DNA of 64,000 nucleotides, from positions 16,567,985 through 16,631,984 of the forward strand of contig CM035807.1 of assembly GCA_020466095.1 (NCBI GenBank). The letters are read 5' to 3'. Positions within the stretch are counted from its first letter, which is position 1, and each line of letters opens with the position of its first letter. Shown here piece by piece: positions 46,254 through 59,157 of the stretch. The position numbers and the translations under genes are program-made. The DNA is from Chlorops oryzae. Its lineage: Eukaryota; Arthropoda; Insecta; Diptera; Chloropidae. The notes below the pieces were generated by a model. It ran no database searches. It was not told the origin of the DNA and was given only the letters and a program-made list of their open reading frames with translations.

Positions 46254-48454
46254 ATACATACAAATAAATATTTCCCTTGTTTGCTAAATGTAGCCTTAGC
46301 CCTTTGCTGCTTTCACATTGCATATGTATATTTGTTTATATGTATATATATTGGCTCCGGTATATTGAAATGTGACTTATCATTTTAAACACGGAATGCA
46401 TCTATCGTATAGAGTAAATTACGTACAAGTATATATGAACAGACCTCTAAGCATGACAGTGTATAATCGTAATATCAATGCAGAGTGGGAGAGAGAGAGG
46501 ATTGAGAGAGAGAGCGACTCCTTGTTGCTGGTTTTTCAGGGTAGGCAGTTTAAATAATAAACAAAAGATACAGTTTAAATATAAGGAAAGAAGCAAAGCA
46601 TGTGATGTGTGAAAGGAAATTGCTCGGGAAGGATGTGCTAAACACACAGTCAAACATTATAGAATCAGTAGAAGGACAAAAGGCGAGAGACCGAAGGATA
46701 AACAGTCGGTCAGATGGATAGCTAGAATGATAAAGAGACAGTTCAGAAGAGGGGCGACCGGTGAGAAAGACTGTGTGTCTGTCTGTCTGTCCGCGGTTTA
46801 GAGTCCAGTGAAATCCTGCAAGATGGATGGCTTTTGTGAGAGGCAATCTACAATATATGAATTGTATGTATGTATACAGAGTTGTGTAGCACGGTTAACT
46901 AACAAAACGGCACAAGCATAAATTGCTTTTCAATATAAATATGTAATTTACATGCAACAATGTGATGTTGACATGACTTACGAGGATCTACGACGAGGAG
47001 CGTAGGACACGTTTAGCAATCGTTCGAAAGCGCGCTCGGCGGGGCGAAACGCTTGAAGTAATGAATATGACCGTCCAACTGTCAGGCTTTAGTCAGAGAC
47101 TAAACGCTGATGATTTTAACTCAGCAGCAATGCATGCAATTCACTTGATTTCGCTTAAAGATAACGAGCATCAAGCGTCACAGAGATGTCATGACTATGA
47201 TAAGGCATCAGCATCCTACCGCACAAGGATGCGCTGCTGCTGTTGCGGCTGTTGCTGCTGTTGCGGCTGTTGCTTTGCTTGCATATGAACGAACATGTAT
47301 TTGTATACACATTTGAACGTTCAGCTTAATAGACAAGAAACAGGATATTAAATGTACTTTGTTAGCAGAGAGTAGAAGAGCAGGTCCTTAGATAGTGGTT
47401 TCATGTTTACACGGTACGTTCGTGCTTGTTTAACGCTTGCTTCCACGAACTACAATCTATGAATTCTTGTTTGACCACTGTGCGTTGCATACATACATAC
47501 AAACATACATCCCTTGAGATTATTACTACTTATAATAGGTATCCAGTTGGAGTTTCTATGTGTATATTTTGTGTAACCATTTTCAATTGATATATTTTTA
47601 CTAATTACACGTGGGAAAAGCTAGCACCACATTTTTGCTGTTCACGCTTTGGCGTTTTTCCCCTCTCCCTTTCACACTCTCCCTGCCCTGGTATAGGTTC
47701 CCGTTTTTAATATTTTAACGCCGTGACCGCAATTTGTTGGTCAGAAGCCCGTTTGAAGTTCCTCTGGACTCGCTGTGATTATCGCACAATTAATTTGAAA
47801 ATAAGCATACAGAACGCATTAAATCGTTCGCGCTAATGCTGGTCACACCTGCACCGCATTCTGAATCGTTTCGAATGAAACCGCACTTTCACCGAGTGTC
47901 GGCAACATTGGTTTCGCCCGCCCGCACACCCACCATCCGAACCCAAAATTGAGGGGTCAAGTTAGACGTTTAGCGCGTTTAACCTGTAATTTTCGGTGAA
48001 AATACTCATATAGCGAGGGGAAGGCCTTAAGTCAATTAAGCGTTTTGTTCATTCGACTAGATTCGATTTCAAATAAAGAGTTCGATGCCAGACTGGATAG
48101 TGGCCACACCTATTTGGGCGAACGATGTAATTTTGGGCGATTGTTGTCGATATTCCGATGTGATTGTTTGAATTTTAGACAAAGGATTGCTATGGCCATG
48201 GCAGTAAGCTTAGGTTTGATTGGTAGCGTTGGATTAAACATGGGGGTTTTTTTTGTTTTTAGAAAGAGATTTAATGGATACAATACTAAAGGACATGACC
48301 TTTTTGTCAGTAGAGATTGAGTGACTGTCTTCAACAGGGAAGTAGCTAGAGAAATAGTGCTTTGGTAGTGCTTATATTGGCCACAGTGGTATATTGAACA
48401 ATTATAAGATATTAACCTAAACAAAAAAAAAAAAAAATAGGTGTAAGAGGAAGT
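46254..48454. other. intergenic with simple repeats
   Basis: (CTGT)n at about 46773-46790 and a (GCTGTT)-type run at 47231-47272, which creates Cys/Gly-rich translation and is not a gene. No gene supported. Confidence 0.4.
47231..47275. repeat. GCTGCTGTTGCG trinucleotide-type microsatellite
   Basis: Repeated GCTGCTGTT / GCGGCTGTT units. Confidence 0.7.
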
Positions 48455-48459
48455 TTAGA

Positions 48460-48772
48460 GAGTTGTGGAACAAAAACCCATAAAATCCAAAAAATTCAAG
48501 ACGTCCGATTTTGATGAAAATTTTCATATAGAATAAGTGAAAGATTCGAAGAAATTTTGGCGCTAAAATTTTTTCAAGAAACTAATTACAACTACTCCTT
48601 TTTGGACCAGTTTGGAACTAGACCCTAACTGGACTATTTGTAATCAGTTTTTTGAAAAAATTTTTCGCCAAAATTCTTAGAATTTTTCACTTAATTTATA
48701 TGAAAATTTTCATCAAAATCGGACGTCATGAATTTTTTGGATTTTATTCACAAAGCACTCTTTCTCTAGCTA
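48460..48772. mobile_element. foldback-type inverted-repeat element
   Basis: Left arm 48480-48530 (ATAAAATCCAAAAAATTCAA, then GACGTCCGATTTTGATGAAA) reappears inverted at 48697-48752. Pairing continues inward through AAGAAATTTTGGCG against CGCCAAAATTCTTAG, leaving a centre around CTTTTTGGACCAGTTTGG (48597-48645). The arms are about 110-140 bp. Only the right arm is present in the related duplicate at 37300. No coding; superfamily unknown. Confidence 0.65.
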
Positions 48773-50668
48773 CGTCCGGACGCGTCCTGGTCTGCAAATA
48801 CTAGTAGATATCGTTAATTACGAAACAAGGTTTGAATTGCAAATCTATAAGGCGAAAATATGATGGCATTGTTCCTCTTCTTTTTTGACAGCACAACCTT
48901 ACCTTGGAAGACATTCATAAGGCGCAATTCCATGAACCAAATATAGAATTATTTAAAACGATTAAAGAGTCCTTGCTATTGATTGATATAATATGAACTC
49001 AGCTAATTTGAAGAACATTTTTTCTGCTCTTGATTCAAGAGTATTAAAGGAAATTAACTGGAGATTTGGAAAAAAGTTAGAAAAATATGTTTTTAGAAGA
49101 ACTTTTTCATACCAAAATTGATCCAAAAGTTAAAAAATGTAGACAGAGACAGGCCAAGCGACGGGTCGTATGTAAGAACACAAAATGTCGTATCAAATTT
49201 TTCTCTTGCTTTCCCTAACCATTGCATACTAGTTTCTAGTTTAGGACGACCAAAACAAAGATTGCTAGACATTTTGAAAAGGGACCTCCAAGCAACAGAT
49301 CTAAGAATCGAGGATGCAGTGGATAGAAGGAAATGGAGAAAAAATTCAAAACATGTGGACCCCGGTATAAGTCGGGAAAGAACACGATAGAAGAAGATTT
49401 TTCAATGACATGGCGAAAAAACTCTTGAAACTTCAAAAATTCAAAATAAATTTTACATTTTTAAAAAGGCCTGACAATTGTCTGTTAAACTGCATAAAAA
49501 ATGTTTTCTCTGAAGATCAACGTTCAGGCGGAAAAAATTTTTTATCTGTCTCTACTGCAAATTTCTTTCTTTCCCCAATATCTCCTCAGGTTTGCATTTT
49601 AGACACCTCCCCTCATAGGGTTTTCTGTTCACAATGACCCCCTCTACCTACTCTATAAAGAAACCCACGTTACTACGGATTTCTCTGTATAGAAGAAAGA
49701 AATTTAGGGCGAGGAGATCGTTCTCTTAGAAATTAAAAAAGCCATATCCTTTAGTGATTCCAGAGAAAATAATTTTTTTTATATTTTATGGCAACCCAGT
49801 GTCATTATTTCCCGCCTCAAATTTTTCTGGGAAGCGAAAATTATTTCTATCGATTGGATGGAAAAATGGTGCAAAAAGAAAAAGAAATTTTCCAAAAACT
49901 TACCAAGACCGGTGCGCAATTTAAGCATTTTTCTTCGATTTTTCTCTTAATTTAAAAATTTCGCTTTTCACCAGGCTTCCATCGTTCCAGCTCCACTGCG
50001 ATTCGGTGTTCTTTGAAAAATCATACTTAATGGCATACAAAATGAATGCGATGCATCACAATGAAAAGTTCTTCATCGGTTATTTTCAATGAATTTTCAT
50101 TGGATTTTTTTTAGAATTTTCTCGGTTATTGTTGAGTCGTTCTTCATTTTTTTTTTTCTTTTTTTATCTTGAAAAATGGAGTGTCTTCTTGTTCTTCCTT
50201 CCCGGTATTGCGTCAATCGAAAACATGATGGCTGAAGCCATACAATTTTTTCCTTCAATTAAAGCGAATTGCATTACTCCTATATAGTCTTATCGCAAAG
50301 TTTCCGGTATCCTTAATCCTGTCAACAAGTAAAGAGAAATGATTTATCGTCATTGATTGAATTTGTGTGAAAAATAATTTTTTATCGAAAGCTGAAAGTT
50401 AGAGAGAACAGGACGTAAAATATCAAAGCATTATTTAATTGCCTTTACCAATTATTTCTTTATATTACACCGTGTAATTTACAGAGTTCTTTTTGCCCTA
50501 ATTTTACTTCTTCTTTTTTTTCTTTTTTTTGGAATTTAAATTGAACAACGCTAATTAGAAAAGTTGATTGCATTGGCCGTTGCTAAGAAGGCGCACGGCT
50601 GGAAGTTAATAAAGCCATTGCAGCATTGAGCTTCAAAAGGCGATTGTCTGCTTCCTTTCTAAACTTAT
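48697..50668. repeat. segmental duplicate L3-R3: mariner-free version of the duplicated locus
   Basis: 48697-49578 matches L2 (37300-38778) and 49579-50668 matches R1 (34573-35387). At the junction the sequence reads TTTCCCCAATATCTCCTCAG with one TA (49579-49580) exactly where both mariners sit in the other copies. It therefore represents the site without mariner. Extra sequence relative to R1 lies at 50079-50212 and 50450-50600. No coding sequence other than the RTE remnant. Confidence 0.85.
49140..49398 (+). mobile_element. RTE-like LINE remnant, shorter copy
   Basis: Same element as 37775-38599 but with the segment equivalent to about 37875-38440 deleted (GTTTCTAGTTT joins AGGACGACCAAAAC). 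The 3' part still reads GRPKQRLLDILKRDLQATDL, then RIEDAVDRRKWRKNSK and VDPGISRERT. The left target duplicate has been lost; the right one survives as TTCAATGACATGGCGA at 49402-49417. Confidence 0.8.
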
Positions 50669-51621
50669 TTTTGTCTCTCAAACCGGGCATTTTCATTCTC
50701 ATTTTCTATTTTTCTAGTTTTTTTTTAATTTTTTATAAATTCTTTTCCGAAGGAAAATCAAACAACGCCGTGACTGCGAATCGATGCAAGTGAAAAATAA
50801 AATAGAAAAAATGAAGAAAAAAAAAAGGAAAAATTGAGACGAAACCCACGGAACGGAATCAGCTTAATTTGCATTTAATTACAAAGTCATGGGAGAGAGA
50901 GAAAGTTGAGGAAAAATAAAATGCCGAAAGAAGAGAAAAACAAAATAAAAAGGATTGTAAAATAGGAATCAAAGAAAACAAGACGATGGATGAAGTCAGT
51001 CCGTCTATCTGTCAGCCAAGTCAGCTCGATAATGCACGGACCTAACGAGCGGGGGGCGGGGCAGAATACTCGTACCATTTGGAGCACAGGAACTTAGACA
51101 TCTGCGCTTCAAAATTATATCCATGGAAGTGAGAAACTATTTGGCTTTGGACCACTCTATTTTTATAATAGATATGGCTGACAAAGCGAACTGGAAAGCG
51201 AAAATATTTTCGTTGAAAAAGTTGTTGTTCTTCTTCAACGATGGCAAAATGAATTGCAAAAAGGCTAAGGATAGATTACATTATTTCCCTATCGAAGGTA
51301 TGAGTTTGAGTTCTTCCATTTTTAAATGGGAGAAAAATTACACTTGAAAGCGATACCATTACGTTTAAGGAGTGCTGATTTTAATTTTATGGCACATCAA
51401 GGATATTGAATTCTTGAAAACATCACAAGAAGCAATTTTCTTTACAGGATATGATCATTGAAGCCCATTAAACGCCTTCATTTAAATGACGTCCTGTTAT
51501 GGACTTTGATAAGAATTTGTCGTATTTTTTTTTTTTTTTAATGAATTCTCCTGTTTTTTAATTTTTTTGAGATTTGTGTTTTTTTTATTTAGAAATTTGA
51601 AAATATTTTCGGCTATAAGCA
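50669..51621. other. intergenic, nothing recognised
   Basis: Purine-rich stretch at about 50790-50960 and T runs near 51525; no gene supported. Confidence 0.35.
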
Positions 51622-51943
51622 CCCTCCAGGAAGCCTGTCGCCATATGGCCCAATGTCTATATTAACGTAAGTATAGACAAGAGAACTAGTTCCAGAAGAG
51701 GTATACTTCATCTGTATTGACTATGTCAACAACGTGTCTCCTAATAAAGCGAAAGAGCACTCCTTTTGTCTACACAATAGTACCGACGTCAATAGTTTTT
51801 CGGTCTACTGTTGACATTCAATGACAACTCAATGTTAAATGTCTATAGCGGAAAGCATTGCGGCAGGTATAACTGCTCAGAAGTACTGTTGACGCAGTCA
51901 GTAGAGAAAGAGTATAGATTCTATATTGTCATTTCCTGCAGGG
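51622..51943. mobile_element. CCTGCAGG-family non-autonomous element, copy B
   Basis: Starts CCCTCCAGGAAGCCTGTCGC and ends TTCCTGCAGGG. It matches copy A (14751-15146) over its length with an internal deletion of about 50 bp after GAACTAGTTCCA and other small changes. The flanking TA seen in copy A is not preserved here. Confidence 0.7.
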
Positions 51944-53487
51944 CAACGATAGAAAGAGATCTCAATACTCTCGCATGGAGCAAAAAAAAAAATTTTTTTT
52001 AAATCAAAGACATGCCAAGGATTGATTGGTTTTTGAAGTGTTCTCTGTTGGAGGCCCAATAATATCTTTTCTCATCATTTGCAAATTTTTTAGTAGACAT
52101 TATTGCTGTGCTAAAGGACACACAAAATAGGAATACTCCATAAATGATTTATTTTTTATTATTTTATTTAATGAAGTTTGTACTTTGTTTTTCATCGAAA
52201 ACAAAAAATAAACAGCCTTTCAAAAGCTCCGGTATACTTCAAACTAAATCCTCTATTACAAAAAAGTCTACTCAAAAGATTAAAAGCCATTAGATACGTG
52301 CTCATTGAAAGATACTTGATGGATCAAAACAGAAACAAGAGCACACAATACACAGAGTAGAGTATGTACTGAGATTGATGCTGTTGATAATGTTGACGTT
52401 TAAGTTGACGAGCTGTCGAAGCTTTTGCATTTTCATCTCGTTTTCGATATACATATGTATGTACATAGTGAAAAGAGAGCGATACAAACTTTTCCGAAGC
52501 ACTATGCATCGAAGTTAAATCTTTGCGAAATTGTTGCGATACTGCCAACAATCGAACAGAAAGCGATTGTAACTATGGCACCAGCGATGAATGCTTTCAA
52601 GACGACATCGAGGACAAAAGCTCAATACGCATTTCCCGGATTCGCTACGGACGGACTACTGCAAATATGCCCTGATTCTATTTTTTTATTTATTTATTTT
52701 TTTTCTTCACGTATTGAACTGCGTTTTTAAGCGACTAAAGAGCGAGTTTCTCGGTCGATGGCGAGTGAAAAATAAGCTATCGAAAAACATTCGTTATTTT
52801 TCTTCGATCCACGCGCGGGATTTTCAATTTAAATGAAAGAAAACGAGAACATGAAAAATGAAAAGTATAAAAGAAAGGGCGAAAAAAGAACAGCCAAGGA
52901 CCTTCTATGGAGAACAGGAAGTCAAATTTTTAAATCTTCAATCACAACATCAACAATAGCGACTTAAGCATGACAAGCGGGAATCAACAATGCCAGTGCA
53001 AAAGCTTTTCGATAGCTTTTGAAAGCATTTGGTTGTGGCGGACCGACGCAAAAAAAAATGGCAGCGTTTCCGGCAACGGCACATGCACACATTTGTAGTA
53101 GGTAGCCATTTCAGTCGTCGTCATGGTCATCATCATCATCATCATCGTATGTGTGCGTGTGTGTGCACGTCCATCTTTAGCGTATATCAAAATTCCAGAA
53201 ATGCTTCGAATTTTTGTTTTTTTTTTTCTTCTTTTTTTTGATGATTTTAAGCACGTCTTCGTGTTGATGCTGCTCTTGCTGTTTGCCATTTCACTATAGC
53301 TCATTTCGGTCATAAACATGGAACGTTGCTTGGCTTTACGGACGCAGTTACTACCGGAGATGTTAAGCTCGAAAAATTTTACAGGGTAAGGCATTTAAGA
53401 TGTGAACATTTATTTGGTTATTTTTTTACCCTCAGTACAGCAGTTGGCACTATGTATAAAAAAATTGGAATTCTTCACCAAACTGTG
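51944..53487. other. intergenic, nothing coding recognised
   Basis: Contains a short CATCAT run at 53125-53145 and T runs near 52680-52705. No supported gene. Confidence 0.35.
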
Positions 53488-53495
53488 TACTGAGC

Positions 53496-53968
53496 AGGGA
53501 CATGAACCGGTTTTGAACCGAACCGGTTTTGAACCGGAAAACCGCTTTTGTCTGCTGATGAACCGAACCGAAAACCGAACTCCTTTCTATGAATTTTTGG
53601 GGTTTAATTTTTGTCTGCAACCATTCAAAGTGGTCGCTCCGCTCCCATAGGCCAAAAATAGAAAAAATCGAAATCGATATTCTTGTGAAATTAGTATCAA
53701 TACCATCTCTAATATGAGTAAGGTAACCACCACTAAATTTTTATTGTGCATATTTCAACCCTAAATGGTAAAAAAAAATTGAGTTAGAAGTGGAAACGAG
53801 TGTTAACAAATTTTTTCAGTTTGAGAAATTCCCGAACCGATGAACCGAACCGAAACCCCGGTTCAAAGAAGTAAAAAAAACCGGTTTGGCGAACTAACTC
53901 AAAAGTTCAAATACAGTTGGAGCCGACGAACGGAACCGGGAAAATTTTCTACCCGGTTCACGTCCCTG
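53496..53968. mobile_element. hAT-type MITE (473 bp) with GAACCGG-rich ends
   Basis: Left end CAGGGACATGAACCGG; right end (minus strand) CAGGGACGTGAACCGG: sixteen bases with one mismatch. Flanks GTACTGAG at 53488-53495 and ATACTGAG at 53969-53976 form an 8-bp duplication with one mismatch. Subterminal regions are dense in GAACCGAACC and its complement. No coding. Confidence 0.85.
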
Positions 53969-53976
53969 ATACTGAG

Positions 53977-55290
53977 GCAAAAAAAAAAAAAAAATTGGAA
54001 TTAATTTCATTTTAGGGAATTTCGGAAGACATGTTTTTCCGATTGAGTAAGTTCCAACATCCAACGGAATTTCTACGAAGAGAAGCACCTCACCCTGTAC
54101 ACAGAACCACAGAGCATTCGATATTAAATACTGAAATGTCGAATACGTTGTCGTCGACGCATAAGAAATGGCGCACCAATGCGTTATATTGTCCGGGCGG
54201 AGTTGTGTACACATGGGCAATTTAATTTAACAGTCAATGTCAAGCGTTTTCGCCATCCCAGTTGCTCAATCTCATGGGAGTTTCAATTCATAGTTCAATC
54301 GGGAATCGAAGTGAAAATCGCACACATCCAGAGGTTAAATCATCAGAGTGTGCGTGTGTGTCTCTTAATGATATTTTTGATTGGATCATTTTTACACATG
54401 AAAAAATAAACAACTCTACGGAAGTTTACAGTTCCTCTTCCGGTAGGCAATAAATTTTGGTAAAAAGTAAAAATATAAAATGTTTCATAAAAAACTGTTG
54501 GGGAAAAACTTATTTCGACAAAGCATTCCTACCAAAGGATTAAGGAAATCTTCTTCAAATGAACAAAAGAACGCTGGGAGCGATTCCAGCTCGAAGTCCA
54601 GTCAACATTGCTATCGTGTGGCCTTTTCAGTTGAAAATTCCAAATCTCTGTAATTTTTTGTTGCTCGATTGCTTGAAAGCATTGCTCGAATGTAAGGATC
54701 AATCGACTTGAAATGGCAAAATTATTTCGGCTTCCATATGCCATGGCAATGCTTTCTTTTTTTCCAATTATGTGTATAATTATGTTTTCCCCGATGTTCT
54801 TTTCCTTTGAGTTAAAATCGAAATAGGAATAAAAATATTTCATTTCTTCATTTCCGAAAGAAGGAAACCGGAAGGCCTAGAAAGTTTTTTATTACTCTAT
54901 TATAAATAATATTTGTCAGGAAGCGCGTGGCTAATAAAATTTCGCTCAAAATTCGGATTAGGATCAACAAAGCTTAAAATTTATTCCAATGAGAAACCGA
55001 AACGATTCTTCAAAGTATACCTACAGAGCAACAATGAAATATCCGACATTTATTCTTGTGTGCCCGCTTGCCCGATTTAGTCCAATTTTCTTTAGGATTG
55101 TGGATTGAAGGATGTATTTCCATTTCCCAAGCCCTACTGTTACGCCCATAAACAAATGTTTCAGAATGTCGAGAAATTGCGATTTAACATAAAAGCATTT
55201 TTTCTTTTATAAAAAGTCCTAGAGATACAGAAATTCCTTAAATTGATTCTAACAAGTTTAGGTGTTTTTTCTTACTAATTTATTGCACTT
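53977..55290. other. intergenic, nothing recognised
   Basis: No gene or repeat supported. Confidence 0.35.
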
Positions 55291-55700
55291 GGGAACAAAT
55301 TTTATTTATTTTTATTTTTTATTTTATTATTTTTTAGTTTTTTTTTATTATTTATTTTTCTTTTATTTATTTTTATTTTTTCTTTTATTTTTATTTTTTA
55401 ATTTTTTTTTTTTTTACTGTTTATTTGATATATTTTTATATTTTAATTTTATTTTTTTCTTTTAGTTTTGTTTTCTTTTATTTATTTTTATATTTTAATT
55501 TTATTTTTATATTTAAATTTTATTTTTTTCTTTTAATTTTTTTTTCTTTTTTTTTTTTCTTTTATTTTTTTCTTATATTTTTATTTTTTAATTTTATATT
55601 TTTCTTTTATTTATTTTTATTTTTTATTTTATTTATTTTTATATTTTAATTTTGTTTTTATGTTTTATTCATTTTTTTATATTCTTATTTTTTTTTATAT
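55291..55700. repeat. T-rich low-complexity tract
   Basis: About 400 bp of TTTTATTTATTTTTA-type sequence; plus-strand frames read as Phe/Leu/Ile/Tyr runs that arise from composition only. Confidence 0.85.
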
Positions 55701-58700
55701 AGAACAGAGGCTTATAAACTTAGACGCGTTTCGTTTTTTAACAGTATTTTTGGGGAAAAATAAAATCATCGTAGAAAGTTATATACCTTTGGAAAGGTAA
55801 TTCTTTGAACTAAAATTCGGCCAAATAAAGTACATATGTATATCTTATTCGAATTTCGTCAGCAAGGCCTAACCCCTTCGAAAAGAACACTCTGCACAGA
55901 TAGACTAACTGAAATACACCCAAAAGAAGGACAGAGTGACGACCGAGGCCTTCCGCACGGACGCACAATCGGAGCATGAACTCTCCACACCGATTGATTG
56001 GATGATAATGAAACGCTCGCGATAACGCCCACACTACTGCATGCATCTTGTTTTCCAGGAATCCGAGGCACCCTCATAAATGCTCCCCATTCAGTGTAAA
56101 CGATGAGGCATGAGCTTATCTGCCTAACTACATACATACATATGTATATACATACAAACAACAAGCGAACATGAATGAACGAAATGAATTGCCGAAAAAC
56201 CGAAAATCAAGTTAAAACCCGATTTAAGTTGTATTTCCATCGAAATACTCTCGTTATTTTGTCTTTTGCGTTTTATCCATTTTTAGCGGTTTCCGTTTTT
56301 ATGTTGTTTCAAAGTTTGATCGTAAAAAATTTTCGCAATTTATTTTAAATGAGCGCGCAAAAAACGGGGAAAACGGGAATGGCCCCCGCCCCATTTGAGT
56401 ATGCGCCGATTTGTATAATAAGTATCTGTGTATCTAAAAATCGCGTATAAATTTATTGGCAAGTAATTGAGCTTCGGTTTTGAATTAACTGCAAAAGTTC
56501 GTAGAAGTCTCTCATAAAAATTTCAAAATAAAAAAAAATAAATGCCAAGAAAGGTTATCGGAAAAATACGAAAAGAATTTCGGGGATTTTCTTAAACTAT
56601 TTTAAGGAATGCATGAAAAATCGTACACAAAATTGTCTATAATAAAGTTTATCTGGTTCTTTTGACGCAATCATTAAGCAATCATCACTTTCTCTCTAAG
56701 TGAAGGTAATGGAAGTAAAATTTTCTGAGATTCTTTCCAAGAATCGTTCATAAGTCCAGCATCCGAGGATATTCGATGAGGCCGCTTTCATGTGTCTGTC
56801 TGTCTATATTTCAACGAAAAAATTTAGCTGAATTTCAACGAAAAAATTGAGCTGAATGCAAGTCAAAATAAGGATTTGGGTGGATTTAAATAAGTCAAAG
56901 AAGGAAAAGGCACTAATAGGAAAAAGTAGAGACGTACCGCCATCTACATTTTTCAATCTATTTGTATACGGTAAAATTTGAGGACCTTTTTAGCCCTCCG
57001 TATTATTTATTTAATGACAAAAAAAAAACAAATGTGAGAATGGTCTCTGAAAAATATGTTTTCCACCAATAATTCATAAGAGAATTGAAGGAACAAGATC
57101 TTCTATCATTCGCAAAAATAGGTGAATATTCTCTGTAGGACTTATTTCAGTGGGGGAAGAACGTGACACTCCTCGAAGCCCAACCGTTTATCGAATGACT
57201 TCTCGAACGAGGCGACTAAGGGGCAGACTTTGGGATATGTCTTTTAACTCTTACATGCACAGTATCAGAAGCCTCTTTTTGGGCAACACGGCATACGTCG
57301 AATCTCCTCGTCAAAGTTTGGCACAGAGTTGTGTTGGTCCCGCGAACGATCCTTAGTACTAAGTACTTCATATGCGAGTAATCCGACCTACCTCAGGGCT
57401 GACATCACAGTCCTGATTTCCCCATGACAACGGTCTAAAAAAAAAAATTCAGAAGTTATTGCTGGAAATCGTGCATTAGCATTACCATTTGGGTCAGAAA
57501 TATTGTAATACCTCAGGGCTGAATGCACCACTAGGTATACTCGGAATACAGTCTAAAAGAACCATCCATATTTATGACGAAAATATCTAAACTATTTAGA
57601 TAAGTGGGAGTGTATAGTGTGATATCCTGGCTTTGGGGCTGTAAATGTATCTATATACTTTCATAATGGAATACAGAGTGCAGAAAAGGACAAAGCCTTG
57701 TGATTCCGTCAACCTCTCGCGAGAGATATTACCGTCATTATTGACAAAGGTCCTTTGGAAGTCGGAATAAATTTAGGGGGAAAAAATTATTTTGAATTTT
57801 TTTAATGAAAAAGGAAATTCGCAATTTAATCTAAAATGCGATCTTAACATCACACCTTTGCGGTGACAATTCGTCGACATAGTTTAGAATCTTTTAAACG
57901 CGTTAAGTCGCTTTATTTAGCTTTGACAAGCGGCTGACAGTTTTGGCTTTGAAAGTGTCAAAAAGCATATTTTATTTTTTTAATTTTTCTTCGGTGCCTT
58001 TTACTTTTTTACATGGCTTTTTACTTAACTTCAAGTGGTCTCGTTCGTTTTCTTCGAACCGAAATCATCGTGCCTTTAAATCTCATTTCACCGTTTTCAA
58101 TCATTTTTGGCAAACTTAATGCTATGATAAAGGATTAATGTCCTGCAGAAGTAATTTAATTGCAATTAAATGCTTTATTGCTTGTGTTATTTTTTTTTTT
58201 TTTTTTTTGAAACGAGTGTACACGAGGCAACGTGTATGCGGGCATGGAGTGGACATGACGTTAAAAAAAAAAGAAACGTAGAAATAATGACGATGCGAAA
58301 AGTGATTAATTGCTTTTAATGGCTTAAAAGGATTTATGTTTATAACAAATGAGAAAAATAAACAGGATAAAAAGACAACAACTTTACTTAATAAATCTGA
58401 AATCGTTAAATCTTTAATATCCAAAGGTATGAGGTTTTTCACCATTTTCCCATTTTATAATTTTTTTATTTTTATTTTTTTTTTTTTTTTTTTTTGTGTT
58501 ACGCTTGTACCTTTTTCAGTTGAGAGCTTTTTTGTTTTCTATGGCATTTTGCTTGAGTGAAACACACCGCGACAGTTATTCAAGCCGCAGAGAAGACATT
58601 TTAATTTTGCACGTGTGTCTTTTGTGAAATTTTTAATTAACCCGAAAATGTCATTTGGCGAAAATGAAAGTGAAAAATAAGAAAAAGAAGCCTTCGGGTT

Positions 58701-59157
58701 AAGAGATGGGAATTTTTATTAAATCCTTTGAGAGATTCCGTCTCACCCGCCAAAGAATAAACGCAAAAAAGAAAAAATTAAGTCAAGCCCTGTAGCTTAA
58801 GCTTTAAAGGCGACATAAGTATAGGTATAGCTTTCTTAATTCTCAGATAATTTAGGTTGATTTTCCAAAGGATTTAACAAGAAGACAAAACAAAACTCCA
58901 TTTCTATAATTGCTCCAGCGAGGGGGGCCCGAAAGCTATTGAATCCTGAACATATTTGCACGTAGGAACTTTCATGATGGAGCCGAATTTTAATTAAATT
59001 TTTGCCGGGGTACATTTTTTAGAAAATGGTTATACAAAGGCTGCTCCCAAAGGGGTGACTCATTAAAATTTGGAATATTTCATTTTTGGATCTCCAATCG
59101 ATCATGTTCTTTTTCAATGACAGTTCGATATTCAAAATAAATAATTGAAAACAATGC
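55701..59157. other. intergenic, nothing coding recognised
   Basis: Includes a direct repeat of about 22 bp (TTTCAACGAAAAAATT and following, at 56811 and 56833) and T runs near 58190 and 58475. Opposed short frames at 55810-56164 and 58122-58560 have no recognisable domain. TTAACCCGAA at 58637 and its complement at 58693-58702 are noted but not called. Confidence 0.35.

Noticed and set aside
47061..47288. Cysteine-rich small peptide resembling a secreted toxin or metallothionein
   Set aside because: The cysteines come from a GCTGCTGTTGCG microsatellite; there is no signal peptide and no spaced cysteine framework.
55262..55649. Phe/Leu-rich membrane-like open frames
   Set aside because: Translation of T-rich simple sequence.
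58641..58698. 58-bp TTAA-flanked mini-element with ends CCCGAA
   Set aside because: Only six inverted bases besides TTAA; likely chance in AT-rich DNA.
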